Source: Anniella stebbinsi (Eukaryota; Chordata; Lepidosauria; Squamata; Anniellidae). Taken from it: a stretch of DNA of 64,000 nucleotides. This document shows, piece after piece, positions 34,011 to 44,871 of this stretch. The stretch spans positions 21,277,263 through 21,341,262 of the forward strand of contig JARDYH010000007.1 of NCBI GenBank assembly GCA_029215795.1, written 5' to 3'. How positions within the stretch are numbered: the first letter of the stretch is position 1; each line of letters begins with the position of its first letter. Below the pieces are notes generated by a model. The model was not told where the DNA came from and did not search any database. It saw only the letters and a list, made by a program, of their open reading frames with translations. A program made the position numbers and the translations under genes.

Positions 34011-34744
34011 AACAGGGAAGAATGAAAAGGGAATAATGAGGGCAGGCCAATATGGGATATCTGATTCATAGATCATCTCTGTGTTGTGAGTGGCACAAGT
34101 CCACATTTCTGCCCAAACGCTATTACTATGCACAGTCTTTCTCTATCTTTCTCTGTGTGTGTGTACTTTGCCACTGAGTTATGTGAACTTTAAATATATC
34201 ACAGCTCTTAGAGCACCTATACGTACATAATAAAACTGGAGTTGGTGTTTTATTTTTCTCAGAACGTTCCCTGGATAGTGCTTCCTGCACACTCCAGAGA
34301 TTCATTCCAGCTGTCATAAATAGTTGGGTAATATTAAGCCTCAGACTGGGTACATTATGTGAGCTCCTACATCACTGGGAATTCCTTGCAGAGAGCTTAA
34401 CTTCCACATGCCAGCATCCTCTGGCAAGCCAGCAGTTTCTAACTGCCAGCTTGGCACGGGGAGAACTGCAACTTGGATCTGGATTTATTCATGGTCTTTG
34501 GCAGTGCTAATCATGAATGTGTCATGGCAACTGAAAAGAGGAGTTGAGGACAAAACTCCAAGTGTTGAATCAGTAACTAAGAGGATACCTGACAAGTGAG
34601 AGAACTTGGGAGAGGTGCCCATTTTCTTCCCATCCCTGCCATTTTATGAGCTGTGTCTCCTTGTGTGGATGAAAGTGACATACAACATCTACAAATCCTT
34701 GCTGGAGGCCATCACAAGTACTTGATTGCAGGTAATGGAGGGTG
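34011..34744. other. Non-coding stretch
   Basis: No gene is recognised. 34330-34560 is repeat-free and has several TGGCA/TGCCA half-sites. Confidence 0.45.
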
Positions 34745-35480
34745 GAGAAATAACGAGTTGACACACAGATGTGGATTTTAAACAGGGCCACTTTATTAAA
34801 GATCTGCAGAGTGGGTTGGCCTATGAGGGCATCCTAAATATTTCAGGGTGAGACATTCACCGTCTGTGAAGTGGCACTTCCCAGTTCACCACAACCCAGA
34901 CTGCCCCTTATGGGGTAGGAAGGCCTTCCGATGTCAACCTCCCCTCGCGCCATACAGCTCCGAGTAGGTGAAGAAGGTTGGCCTTAAAGGTAACCCTTAT
35001 CCCACCAGCTGAGGCCATCAAACTCACAGCTGGGGGCCCTCAGGCATTACCAATCACCGAAACAGTGCCTGTGAATGTTCGCCAACCCTCTGATGCGCCT
35101 GATGCCTGCACCTACCTGCCAAACATAAAAGTGACCAAAACGTTAATAAACATCATCTATTTAATACTCCTTGGCTGTCTTGCAGTGTGAAGTAGGTGAA
35201 AAAACCCATAACCGAAAGTGATTATGAGCCAAAAATACCTACTTGGCTTTCAACAGAGCGACCGGTGAACACACACTACCTACAGGGCGGGAGGGAGGGA
35301 GCGAGCCGCAAAAAAGAAGAGGCAGCAAGGAGGGGTGAGCCTGCCTTTAAACTCACTTAGTCCCCTCTCTGCCACGAGGCATCACGGGAGCAGCCAATGG
35401 CTGCCACCCACGCCACCTCATCACCCCACCCCCACCTGCAATGGCCTCCACGTGCCCAAGCACACTGGGCCAGTTGTGAA
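34745..35480 (-). mobile_element. LTR-like repeat, copy 3
   Basis: Minus-strand copy sharing CAGGGCCACTTTATTAAAGA, GAGACATTCACCGTCTGTG, AGGAAGGCCTTCCGATGTCA and GCAGTGTGAAGTAGGTGAAA with the others. It is clearly more diverged than copies 1 and 2, and lies about 730 bases from copy 4 in the same orientation. Confidence 0.6.
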
Positions 35481-35537
35481 AGGCATTTATTTTAAAACAT
35501 TAAGAAAAAAATCCATATTAGTGATACATACTGAACA

Positions 35538-35762
35538 CAGTGGCTCAATTCGGACGACACAATAAACAACTGATGTGGAGAAAACAATCGTCAGTTGTTT
35601 TGACTATTGTGTCATTCCAATGTTGCCATAGTCAACTCAGCACTGATCCTAATCCACACCACAGTTCATTGTTTATTACCATGTTGTTTGGGGAATACCC
35701 CCTAGGGTTAAGGGTACTAGTCAACCCACCATTGACTATTGTGTCGTCCAAATTGAGCCAGT
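35538..35762. mobile_element. Family D inverted-repeat element, copy 4
   Basis: Ends TGGCTCAATTCGGACGACAC and GTGTCGTCCAAATTGAGCCA are inverse with one mismatch. Interior motifs AACTGATG/CAGTTGTTTTGACTATTG are themselves partly palindromic. About 225 bases in total. Confidence 0.85.
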
Positions 35763-36000
35763 ATCTCTTACTGTATGCTTGTATTGTACAATATAAAAAG
35801 ATAGCTGCATATCAAATACAACTATGTATCTGGGACCAGGGTAGGTGAAGTATCACTGAATCCCATATGAACCTATCCCTGTGTTAAGATTTTCTGCTGA
35901 GGCCCAGCTTCATGAGCTCACACCTTTAACAGTGAAGTGGGTAGCTGCCAAGGATGGGGCTTTTACTGTAGTGACGTCCAGATTTTGTATCAGTTATGTA
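35763..36000. other. Non-coding spacer
   Basis: No recognised gene or repeat. Confidence 0.45.
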
Positions 36001-36318
36001 TTCATTTCAAGGTCTTATTTAAAAGGCTGCTAATGATTTTTTAAAGTCCTAAATGATTTGGAACAGATTTATCTGACGGCCTGCCTGCCTGCCTGCACCC
36101 ATATGAATTTGTATAGGCCTCGAGAACAGTCTCAGAGGCCCTTCTCATGGGCCTGGCTTCTAGTTCTATTAGAACAGTGGGCATGAGAGAGGGGTAGCTT
36201 TTTGGTAGTATTCCCACTCCTTGTGGAATTCCCTGATTAGGGAGATATGTATGGATCCATTCTGCGGACTTTTAAAACACTTTCAAAGTGCTTAAATAAA
36301 ATAAAATAAAATAAACTG
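36001..36318 (+). mobile_element. LINE ORF2 C-terminus and tail remnant
   Basis: TTAAAGTCCTAAATGATTTG reads 'LKVLNDLEQI', a worn 'KALHGLGP' block. A segment resembling 'AFSVV-PLLWN-LP' follows near 36205-36245, then an (AAAAT)n tail at 36296-36316. Same broad class as the fragment at position 1. Confidence 0.6.
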
Positions 36319-37297
36319 ATGTGCTGTGTTGTTTTAACTCCTGCTGTTTTAATCTTGAGCTATGCTCCCTCCTGAATGTAATATCAGGAGGGGTTTACTT
36401 TCCCATGCATGTGCAGAGCAGAAATACTTTAGATGTGCACACAGGACTCTTGTGATTCTGGCCAAGATGTGCATCTCACTGAATGATTCCCTTCAGATAT
36501 TGGTGAGACATACAAGCTATTTTCCCATGATCCCTCCATCACACTTACCCATTTTTTGCCTATAAATCATCAGTCACAGATCTTTATCTTCCAACACAGC
36601 TAATTTTAGTTAAAATACGTTTAGCTACACCTCTAAGGCTGCAATCCTATATGCATTAGTTTAACTCAATGGGTCTTACTTCTGAGTAGACATGCATAAA
36701 AAGTCACTTATGTCCTCCCACCTGGGTTCTTCTAGAATCATAAAACCATAGGATCCAATGTTAGATGGATCCTTGGAACTCACATAGTCCAATGTTCAAT
36801 GAGGTATCTAGCATCTACCCTATCCTTGAAACATGACTGCCCAGCCTCTACGGAAATACCCACCAAGTCCCAAGGTAGTCTTTTCTAGAGCTGTGTGTGA
36901 ATGGCCTCTCCAAATTCTCCAGTTTAATTGTGGCCAGAGAAACTGGGCTTCCCATTGCTAGGGCTTGTAGCACAGCTTCATTCTTTTTTGGTTAGGGGTT
37001 TTGGGGGTTTTGTGCTCAATAGCATCAATTGTGATGGCACCCCCCCCCCCATTTTACATCCACCACAATGAAGGTGTATGTGTTAGGTCATCCAGGGATG
37101 ACCCTAACCTAAAACCTGTTCTCCAATTTCCTGAAAGTCTTCTTCCCACACAAAAGGCACTTCCTGATTCTTGGGATTAGGGTTCAGGTTCTCATTTTTT
37201 TTTTGGGGGGGGGTGATTTTGAGCTTAACTAATCACTGCTAACCTCCCAGGCTGCCTGCACTTCCTGATCCAAAAAAAGCCCTATGAGAGCAATTAC
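36319..37297. other. Non-coding stretch
   Basis: Contains a family G fragment (36645-36700), C-runs and T/G-runs near 37040 and 37197. No gene is seen. Confidence 0.5.
36645..36700. mobile_element. Family G fragment
   Basis: GGCTGCAATCCTATATGCAT, then TTACTTCTGAGTAGACATGC. Confidence 0.5.
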
Positions 37298-37305
37298 CTC
37301 ATGAT

Positions 37306-37606
37306 TAGGCTGACCACATGAAAAGGAGGACAGGGCTCATGTAACTTTAACAGTTGTAGAGAAAAGGGAATTTCAGCCAGTGTCATTGGTATGCAATTAG
37401 TTCCTGGTGAAATTCCCTCTTCATCACAACTGTTAAAGTTGCAGGCACTATACTAGAGTGACCATAGACAAAAGAAGGCAGGGCCCCTGCAAGAGGGAAT
37501 TTCACCAGGAACTAATTGCATACAAATGACACTGGCTGAAACTCCCTTTTTTCTACAACTGTTAAAGTTTCAGAAGCCCTGTCCTCCTTTTCATGTGGTC
37601 AGCCTA
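37306..37606. mobile_element. Family A palindromic MITE, copy 6
   Basis: Perfect 8-bp target duplication CTCATGAT at 37298-37305 and 37607-37614. Ends TAGGCTGACC and GGTCAGCCTA. A short deletion in the central-right part removes the TTTAACTGTTGTGATG block. Confidence 0.93.
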
Positions 37607-37712
37607 CTCATGATGCCATCCACTGGGCTTTAATTGAACTGTAGGCTGCCAGAGAAAAGATTGTACAATGAAAAACACTCCTTGGACATGTCCTAAGTAA
37701 GATAAACCTGAG

Positions 37713-37898
37713 AAATGCATAAGCACATCAGAAGAGCCATGCTGGATCTCACCAAGGGTCCATCTAGTCCAGCACTCTGTTCACACAGTGGCCAGCCAGC
37801 TGTCAACCAGGGAACCACAAACAGGACATGGTGCAACAGCACCCTTCCACCACGTTCTTCAACAACTAGTGCATGCAGGCTTACTGCCTTTGATACTG
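37713..37898 (-). mobile_element. CR1 3' part, left of the L1-like insertion
   Basis: AGAAGAGCCATGCTGGATCT, CCATCTAGTCCAGCACTCTG and CAGGCTTACTGCC are the inverse of the CR1 3' UTR. The element stops at the duplicated target (37883-37898) and resumes at 40092. Confidence 0.85.
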
Positions 37899-40091
37899 TG
37901 GATTAATAATTTTTTTATTCTGTTTCACTATTAAAAACATAAAAACAAACCTTACAAAGACATACAACATTTAAAAGGACCCCCTACCTTTCCCACAGCA
38001 AATTTTATAAATCCTTTTAAAAGCAGGTACTACATAAAAAAAAATTAAAAAGAAGGGGGGAAAAACAAACCCATCCTCCCCTTTTAACACAACCACTTGT
38101 TAACATTCTTATTCCCCCATTATCAAAAATTACTTAAACAGACCACAAATAAAAATAAACCCCTTTCTCTTCTCTTATAAAAATTTTCATTCACCATAAG
38201 AAAACCTTCTTCTTTTCTCTTACAAATTATAAAGTTGACCAAGCCTATCTCTCTTTCTCCCCCTTATTTCTCCCTTCACATAATTTTCTATCTACTTCAA
38301 ATATTCCATTGCTTCATTATTTGACTTAATAAAATAAAAAATAACCCAAACCCAGCAAGAGTCCAAAAAACTTCCACATGTCTCTAATCTTCCATCTCAA
38401 AGAAATTCCAGACTCTTGCCAGTTTCTTGTAAATTCTTCTTTCTCCATCACAATTCTTCTAAAAATGTCCAATTCTTCTTCCTAAAACTTACCCTTAAAG
38501 TAATCTTATAACTCACAACATTTTTAAGCTTATATCCTCCCCACTCTTTTAAACAAATACACTTTACTTAATAACTAAGCAATTTTTATATCCTCTTCCC
38601 AACAAAATTGTGTCTTTTCTTATTCATATTGTAAATACATTCTAAAATACATTCTAAAAATAATACTACTAATAATAAAGTAACAGTAATAATAATAAAA
38701 AATCCCATCAAACAAAACAAACCCAACAAGAGTCCAGGAAAAACTCTACTCATTCACATCTCAATCTTTGATATTATTCCATCTCAGGGAAAACACTTAA
38801 CCAGACTCTTCAACGTCTCTCCTCCCCCGTCACAGCCCCAAGACACACAGAAGAAAAAAATGGCCCCATTTTTCTCCTAACCTCTTTTCTCATATAACAT
38901 TTTCCATTCAATATAAAAGAACTCTCTACTCCCCATATAAACCAATCTTATAACTCTATTGTTTCATTCCATTAACATCACTAAATTTGTTCTTATTCAT
39001 GTTATAGATATATATCAAAATTTCCCCATCTTTTGACCCACTTAAAAATAAACACAACAAAACAAATCCAAAAAAAACAAAAAGTCCCCATTCACTCGCG
39101 TGTCACATCAATAATCACTTCACCTTCCCTCCTGCAAACAATCCACCTTTCTCTGCCACAATCCATCAATTTACAAGCTTCTTCTTTTCAACACACTTCA
39201 TTTGTCAAAAAAAAAAAAAAGGCCACATTTTCTTTTCTTATTCTTTAACAACAACCGCCATCTTCCTTTGTCTCCTTCTTCTCTATCTCATGGTGTTGTC
39301 CATTTTATTCCATCTTTAAAAACACATTAAACTCTCTCCCAGTCATTAACTTTTCTTAAATATTTATCTCCAAAAGTAAACGACACTTAAGTATGCTTCT
39401 TCTTCAAACAATAATAATAAAAAAGAGTGAAATACCTCACCCGCCAAGTGATATGAGAAAATATTTCTTTATCTCTGCAGACCAATGTTATCCAATTAGC
39501 TGGGGAATGAAAGTAATCAATCTTGTATTTAATTAGCCATAATTCTTATCTTATACTTCTTCACTCCGTTGAATAAAAAAATACAAATAATGTATCCGGA
39601 TCTGTCCGACAGAGAGAGACTTCCATCACCGGCAACTCCCTCTCTCTTTTTCCTTTCCTCTGTTCTTTTTCCAGATCTTTTCTTCATTATTTGAAATAAC
39701 TCCTCCACTACATACTTGGGGAGGGTGATTAAATACCTGCCGACCAGATGTAACCCCTCTTCTTCACTGCACCAAAGGCACCCTGTATTTCCAATGTTAG
39801 GTTCCAATGTTAACCATTTGGGGAATGAAGACAGAGTGACCTCCCATCCTGAATGGCATCTGAGCGATGTCTTAGCCACAGTCCCATTCCCTCATGTTGA
39901 AACTCCGACGAAACGACTTCATTACCCCATGAGATGAGCTTACAGGACCCATTGTGGCATGCTCTTTGCATTCCCCTTTTTCTGTGGAATTTTAAGCTCC
40001 ATATGGGAGGCTCCCAGAGAGTTACCGCCATCCAGTCACAGCAGAGCTAAAAGTTCTGCTGGCACGGCCGCCATATCTTCACCGGAAGTCC
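37899..40091 (-). mobile_element. Full-length non-autonomous L1-like element (2.2 kb)
   Basis: Inserted in a CR1 element and flanked by 16-base direct repeats that differ at one position (37883-37898 ACTGCCTTTGATACTG; 40092-40107 ACTGCCTCTGATACTG). On the minus strand it begins GGACTTCCGGTGAAGATATG followed by GCGGCCGTGCC, the style of a vertebrate L1 5' UTR. It ends in AATAAAAAAATTATTAATCC. No ORF1 or ORF2 domain is visible. The only notable frame, 116 codons (39879-39529), has a Lys/Arg/Glu-rich middle and no recognised motif. The centre holds about three degenerate direct repeats of roughly 330-370 bases. The poly(A) is weak. L1 assignment is inferred from the 5' end and duplication length. 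Confidence 0.7.
38325..39400. repeat. Degenerate ~350-base direct repeats within the L1-like element
   Basis: Three units start near 38330, 38690 and 39045. Each begins with an A-rich tract, then CCAAACCCAGCAAGAGTCC, CAAACCCAACAAGAGTCC or the worn AAACAAATCCAAAAAAAAC, followed by CATGTCTCTAATCTTCCATC-like text and C/T-rich DNA. CTTATTCATRTTRTA recurs near unit ends. Confidence 0.55.
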
Positions 40092-40330
40092 ACTGCCTCT
40101 GATACTGGAGGTTGCACTTAGCCATCAAGACTAGTAGCCATTAATAGCCTTCTCCTCTGGTAATTTATCCAACCCCCTTTTTAAAACCTTCCAAATTGGT
40201 GGCCATCAGCACATCTTGTGATAGTGAATTCCACAGTTTAACTATGCACTGTGTGAAGAAGTACTTCCTGTGATCTGTCCTGAATCTCCCACCGATCAGT
40301 TTCATGGGATGACCCCGGGTTCTAGTATTA
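40092..40330 (-). mobile_element. CR1 ORF2 C-terminus, right of the L1-like insertion
   Basis: Continues the CR1 copy at 37713. The inverse strand reads parts of 'HPMKLIGGRFRTD', 'KYFFTQCIVKLWNSLSQDVLMATNLEGF' and 'LDKLPEEKAINGY' with frame breaks. The blocks match the plus-strand copy at 44872-45446. Confidence 0.8.
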
Positions 40331-40690
40331 TGGGAGAAGCAATCCCAACCCTTGAGGATTTCTCCAAAATGTCTTCTCCATTGAATTATTTTTTAAGAGG
40401 GATTTCTCTTCTATCAAATTGAATGAGAATGGTAATAAAAAAAAGTAGGATAAATTTTTGGCACAACACTTGTTTGTTCCACTGTCAACAGCTCTTATTG
40501 CTAGTCCGTTTCTTTTAATGTTTAGCTGAAAACAGCTTCCTTGCAATTTCCACCCATTACTTCTGGTCCTTCCCTCTGGAGCAAGAGAGAACAAGTCCAC
40601 TCTATCTTCAACATGAGAGCCCTTCAGATATTTGAAGCCAGCTATCACACTCCCCTTAATATTTTCATCTCAAGGCTAAACATATCTTGG
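40331..40690 (-). mobile_element. CR1 ORF2 fragment of a second subfamily
   Basis: A minus-strand frame contains MIAGFKYLKGSHVEDRVDL and 'LFSLAPEGRTRSNGWKLQG', a CR1 C-terminal region of different sequence from the adjacent fragment. It may be a separate, older insertion. Confidence 0.6.
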
Positions 40691-40904
40691 AACATTATGT
40701 ATTTTCATATTTGTAAAGCATGATTTCTAGCCTCCTGTGGAATACTGGGTTTGTGTGTGCATGATAACAAGTTGAGTAATCATTTAACTTAGTCCATTTT
40801 TAAAAAAATAATAATAATTGTAAGCTTGCACATATTAGCCAAAGTAAAGTCAGCTCTTAACATTAACTTCCTTTTTTATTCTGAGCCCTACTACAGGCAA
40901 TAAG

Positions 40905-42148
40905 ACACACCAATAATAATAATTTAACAATAACAATATAATAATAATAATAATAATAATATATTTATTTTATTTATTTCTTACCCGCCTCTCCCTTTGG
41001 ATCGAGGTGGGGAACAACATTAAATACATAAATACCATAAAATGCATAAAACTGATTAAAAATGTATAAAACTGAAACAGTATTAAAATAACAACTGGAC
41101 ATCTTAAAATTCAATTGGGTAGGCCTGTCCGAAGAGAGCAGTCTTTATGGCTTTCTAAAACTCAGAAAGACTGTTAAGTTGACAAATCTCTCCCGGCACA
41201 CCATTCCACAATCTGGGAGCATCAGAAAAGAAGGTCCTCTGGATAAAAGTTATCAGCCTAGTTTTGGCTGATTGGAGTAAATTCTTCCCAGAGGACCTGA
41301 GTGTGTGGGGCAGATTGTATGGGGGAAGACGATCCCACAGGTAACTTGGACCCAAACCATGTAGGGCTTTAAAGGTAATAACCAACACTTTATACTTCAC
41401 CCGGAAACTAATTGGCAGCCAGTGAAGTGATTTTCAAATTGGTGTAATATGGTCACCCTAGGTGTACCAGTGACCAACCTGACTGCCATATTTTGAACTA
41501 GTTGAAGTTTCTGGACTAGGCACAAAGGTAGCCCTATGTACAGTGCATTGCAGAAGTCAAGTTGAAGTTTCCGGACTAGGTACAAAGGAACAGCACATTG
41601 CAGAAATCAAGCCTCAAAGTAACTTACGTGTGCACAACCATTTTTAAGTCTTCTAACTCTAGGAAAGGGTGCAGCTGGCGTATCAGCCGAAGCTGATAGT
41701 AGGCACTCCTGCCCGTCACATCTATCTGGGCTGTCATTTGGAGTGACGGAACCAGAAGCACCCCCAAGCTGCAAACACAGTCTTTCAGGGGGAGTGTAAC
41801 CATATCCAGAACTTGTTGACACACCTCCATACCCAGGTTAGGGCCTTTGACAGTAAGCACCTCTGTCTTGTTTGGATTCAGCTTCAGTTTGTTTTATCTT
41901 ATCCATCCCATTACCACCCCCAAGCATTCATTCGGAAGAGACACGCTATCCTTAGTGATGCTATTATCGAAGGCACAGAGAAATATATTTGGGTGTCATC
42001 AGCATGCTGATAGCGCCCCACCCAATGCCTCTGGGTGATCTCTCCCAGTGGTTTCATGTAGATGTTAAACAGCATTGGGGATAGGAAGGCACCTTGTGGT
42101 ACACCATACAACAGTTCCTCCTTTGAGGAGCAGCTATCCCCCATGTAT
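40905..42148 (-). pseudogene. 5'-truncated L2-like LINE, frame-broken
   Basis: Minus-strand copy of the family with the intact frame at 45782-48025. From its 3' end come an (AAT)n tract, TTACCCGCCTCTCCCTTTGG, and then ORF2 in pieces: 'TLRSSGKNLLQSAKTRL' (41400-41155), 'NALYIGLPLCLVQKLQLVQN' (41585-41397) and 'GVPQGAFLSPMLFNIYMKPL' (about 42112-42053). The RT YADD box is changed to HADD (about 42019-42008). There is a local duplication of the 'GPETSTS' region near 41500-41600. At least two frame changes make it non-functional. The 5' cut lies near 42148, just before motif B. Confidence 0.88.
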
Positions 42149-43556
42149 CTGCTGTTTATGTTTCTTGGTCGTAATTACATAGTAATTAGGCTCATTTCTC
42201 ATTGGCTCAGAATTCAAGGATGTGCATTTACCAACTTTTACACTGGCCCATTTGGTTCATGTAGGAAAAGTGTTCATGCATGAAAAGTTTTCATTACCTG
42301 AATTTTTGGATCTGTAATACTGATCTCTTTCAGGATTAGTAGTATTTACCAAAGATATATGGAAACCACTTGAGTAGATGGAAAACCTTTCAGCTACCCT
42401 CAGAATTCTTCTGATGTTTAGCCTGAGGAAGGAGCTCCAAAGTTGTGCTGCATTTTGCTTTCAACAAACTTCATGTGGCACCTTCTTCTCTTGCCTTCTT
42501 TCTCCCTGCCCCGATGCTCGTTTATGCCAACAATAAAGTTGTGGGCAGTGCCGATTATTTATGTACTTACTTGCCTTCCTACCTCTTTACGCCACTTGTA
42601 TTATGTATGACTAATTGCACATAGGATGTTTATCCATTTCAGGCCTTTCACATCCATTTGATTAAAAGAGGGCATGGTTGGGCAAAATGAATATGTTAGC
42701 ATCCTATTCGTGGCTGAGCAGTATGTTTGGAAATTCAATTTGAAGTTTATTTAGTGATAAAATAAAGCTTTGTGCCATTTGCTAATGATAACCTTGAAAC
42801 TTTTGTAATGAAGAACAAAGTCAACGGAATGTTAACCCTATTAGTGTTAATGGAAAAAGCTTAAGTGGCAAGTCATTTCTGGTAATTAGGCAATATTAGA
42901 CTTGCAAAAAACCATCGCATCTGGAATTAAGGTGCAGACATGTATATTGGAGTGTAGAATCTCTCTTTCTTCTTCCTTCATTGCAAGATTTAAGGACCAG
43001 TTGAACACTGTGATAGTCAGTACGTTAAAATCCACAATTGATTTAAGTACTATAAGAGAGCAATCCTATAGCACCTAGGCAGAACCTTGGGGGGGGGGGG
43101 CATAGGATGGTTGGGATTCCTGGATCCAAGGTTGGAAAGAACACTCCAGTTTTGGGCCTGGGTGTCACAGCTCCATGCCCACTCTCACTCCCCCTAGAAG
43201 TTGGTGCAAAAAGGACAGTGTGGGCTGCCTCTCTGAAGTCACAAAAGCAAACTTGGCAAGGTGGAGAAGGAGAGTTTCTATGGTCAGGAAGGGGAGGAGC
43301 TATCCCTAGGCCATCCTAGCATCCTTCCCTCCCTCCCTGCAAAGCCATAGCTAGATGGGCAAAAATGCCCGTCTAGCACAAATACAGGGTGGGAAAACTG
43401 TGAAAGTGAAGATTGCTTGTGCGTGCCTCCTGCTCCATGTAGGATGTCATTAGCCTCTAAGGTTGAAGGCTGACAATTGTCCAGATAGGAATGCACCATT
43501 ACTTGCTCAATAGTAACATAAACAACAAATAGATACATATATGGAATGGTAATTCA
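42149..43556. other. Non-coding stretch; 42480-42960 possibly conserved
   Basis: No gene is recognised. 42480-42960 is AT-rich, repeat-free and contains several TAAT-core motifs. A G-run lies near 43090. Confidence 0.45.
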
Positions 43557-43587
43557 CTATTTATTTATTTATTTATTTATTTATTAT
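43557..43587. repeat. (TTTA)n microsatellite
   Basis: About seven TTTA units. Confidence 0.9.
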
Positions 43588-44291
43588 TTTAAAAATCTGG
43601 ATACTGATTAAAATAGCCAGGGGGATTTCTTTTGATTAACTTTGCTCTAGAATTGCAATTTTGCTACAGTATAAATCAGAAAGCAGTGTATTTTTAAAAA
43701 ATGTGCTTCATTTTTTCGAATCTCCACCACCTCTCATTTCCATTGAGCTTTGTGAGTTTTTCAGCCTATGATTGCATTCCCCAGCGCAGTGTAGATCATC
43801 TTTGAATGATGTCATTGTTCTCCCCTTGATTAGAGTCATGGGGTGGGGACAGGGAGGGCAAAGGGCAAAGGTCATAGTCATACTTGTTGTAAATCCAGCT
43901 GGTTTCCACTGGGTTTATTAGCATCAATTCAGTTTGACTCAAAAGTTTGATAGTTCATATTACTCAGTCTGCAAAGTAGCTTGACCATTTTAATTCCAGT
44001 ATTTATATAATGACACTGATACACTGTAGACTCCCTCAAATATACCTTGTGAAGCACCATAAGTTGCTTCAATAATAACAATATGTGTATTTCAGCAGCA
44101 TTTTCCCAGGAAAAGCTTTAAGCTTTGAGGATTTCATTGGATAAGAGCCATACCTCTGAAAGTACTCTCTCTCTCTCTCTCTCTCTCTGTATATGTGTGT
44201 GTGTGTGTGTGTGCAGACACCCTCATGCCGTGTGGTTGACAATAATTTGCCTTCTGAAGTTTTTAGGGAAGAAGTAGGATCGGCAACAAAA
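43588..44291. other. Non-coding stretch with (CT)n(GT)n
   Basis: A compound (CT)n then (GT)n tract lies at 44165-44213. Otherwise it is unremarkable AT-rich DNA. Confidence 0.55.
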
Positions 44292-44690
44292 TGTTCATAG
44301 AATCACAGAATAGTAGAGTTGGAGGGGGCCTAAAAGGCCATCAAGTCCAACACCTTGCTCAGTGCAGGAATCCACCTTAAAGCATCCCTGACAGATGGAT
44401 GTCCAGCTACCTCTTGAAGGCCTCTTGTGTGAGAAATCCCACAACCTCCCTAGCAATCGGCTCCTTTGTTGTACTGCTCTGTCAGGAAGTTTTTCCTAAT
44501 GTCCAACCGGAATCTGGCTTCCTATCACTTGAACCTATTATTCTGTGTCCTGCACTCTGGGATGATTGAGAAGAGATCCTGGCCCTCCTCTGTGTGACAA
44601 CCTTTCAAGTACTTGAAGAGTGCTATCATATCTCCCCTCAATCTTCTCTAGTCCAGGCTAAACATGCCCAGTTCTTTCAGTTTTTCAGTT
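44292..44690 (-). mobile_element. CR1 LINE 3' end, bird-type subfamily
   Basis: Starts with the inverse 3' terminus TTCATAGAATCACAGAATAG and runs through CCAACACCTTGCTCAGTGCA. It continues to the inverse of 'LFKYLKGCHTEEGQDL' near 44575-44625. Same group as 22530-22824. Confidence 0.85.
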
Positions 44691-44805
44691 GCAGTTGTGT
44701 GACTATTCCTGCTAGGGTTCTGCAGAAGCAACCATACTGTCTTCCATGACACTACATCCCATTGCCTTTCCCAATTGGGGATTGGATCCAAAGGAACCTA
44801 ACTTA

Positions 44806-44866
44806 AGAGCCATGCTGGTTCAGATGACGAGTCCATCTAGTCCAGCATTTTGTTCATACAGCAGCC
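44806..44866 (-). mobile_element. CR1 3' UTR fragment
   Basis: AGAGCCATGCTGGTTCAGAT and CCATCTAGTCCAGCATTTTG, inverse CR1 3' UTR. It abuts a plus-strand CR1 copy. Confidence 0.65.
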
Positions 44867-44871
44867 TTTTA

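Noticed and set aside
33663..34133. 156-codon minus-strand frame
   Set aside because: It lies mostly in a diverged LTR-like copy; sibling copies do not keep the frame open, so it is not a conserved protein.
39529..39879. 116-codon minus-strand frame as an L1 ORF1
   Set aside because: No coiled-coil heptads, RRM or zinc-knuckle motif is visible; only a short basic/acidic stretch. Kept as part of the element description, not as a gene.
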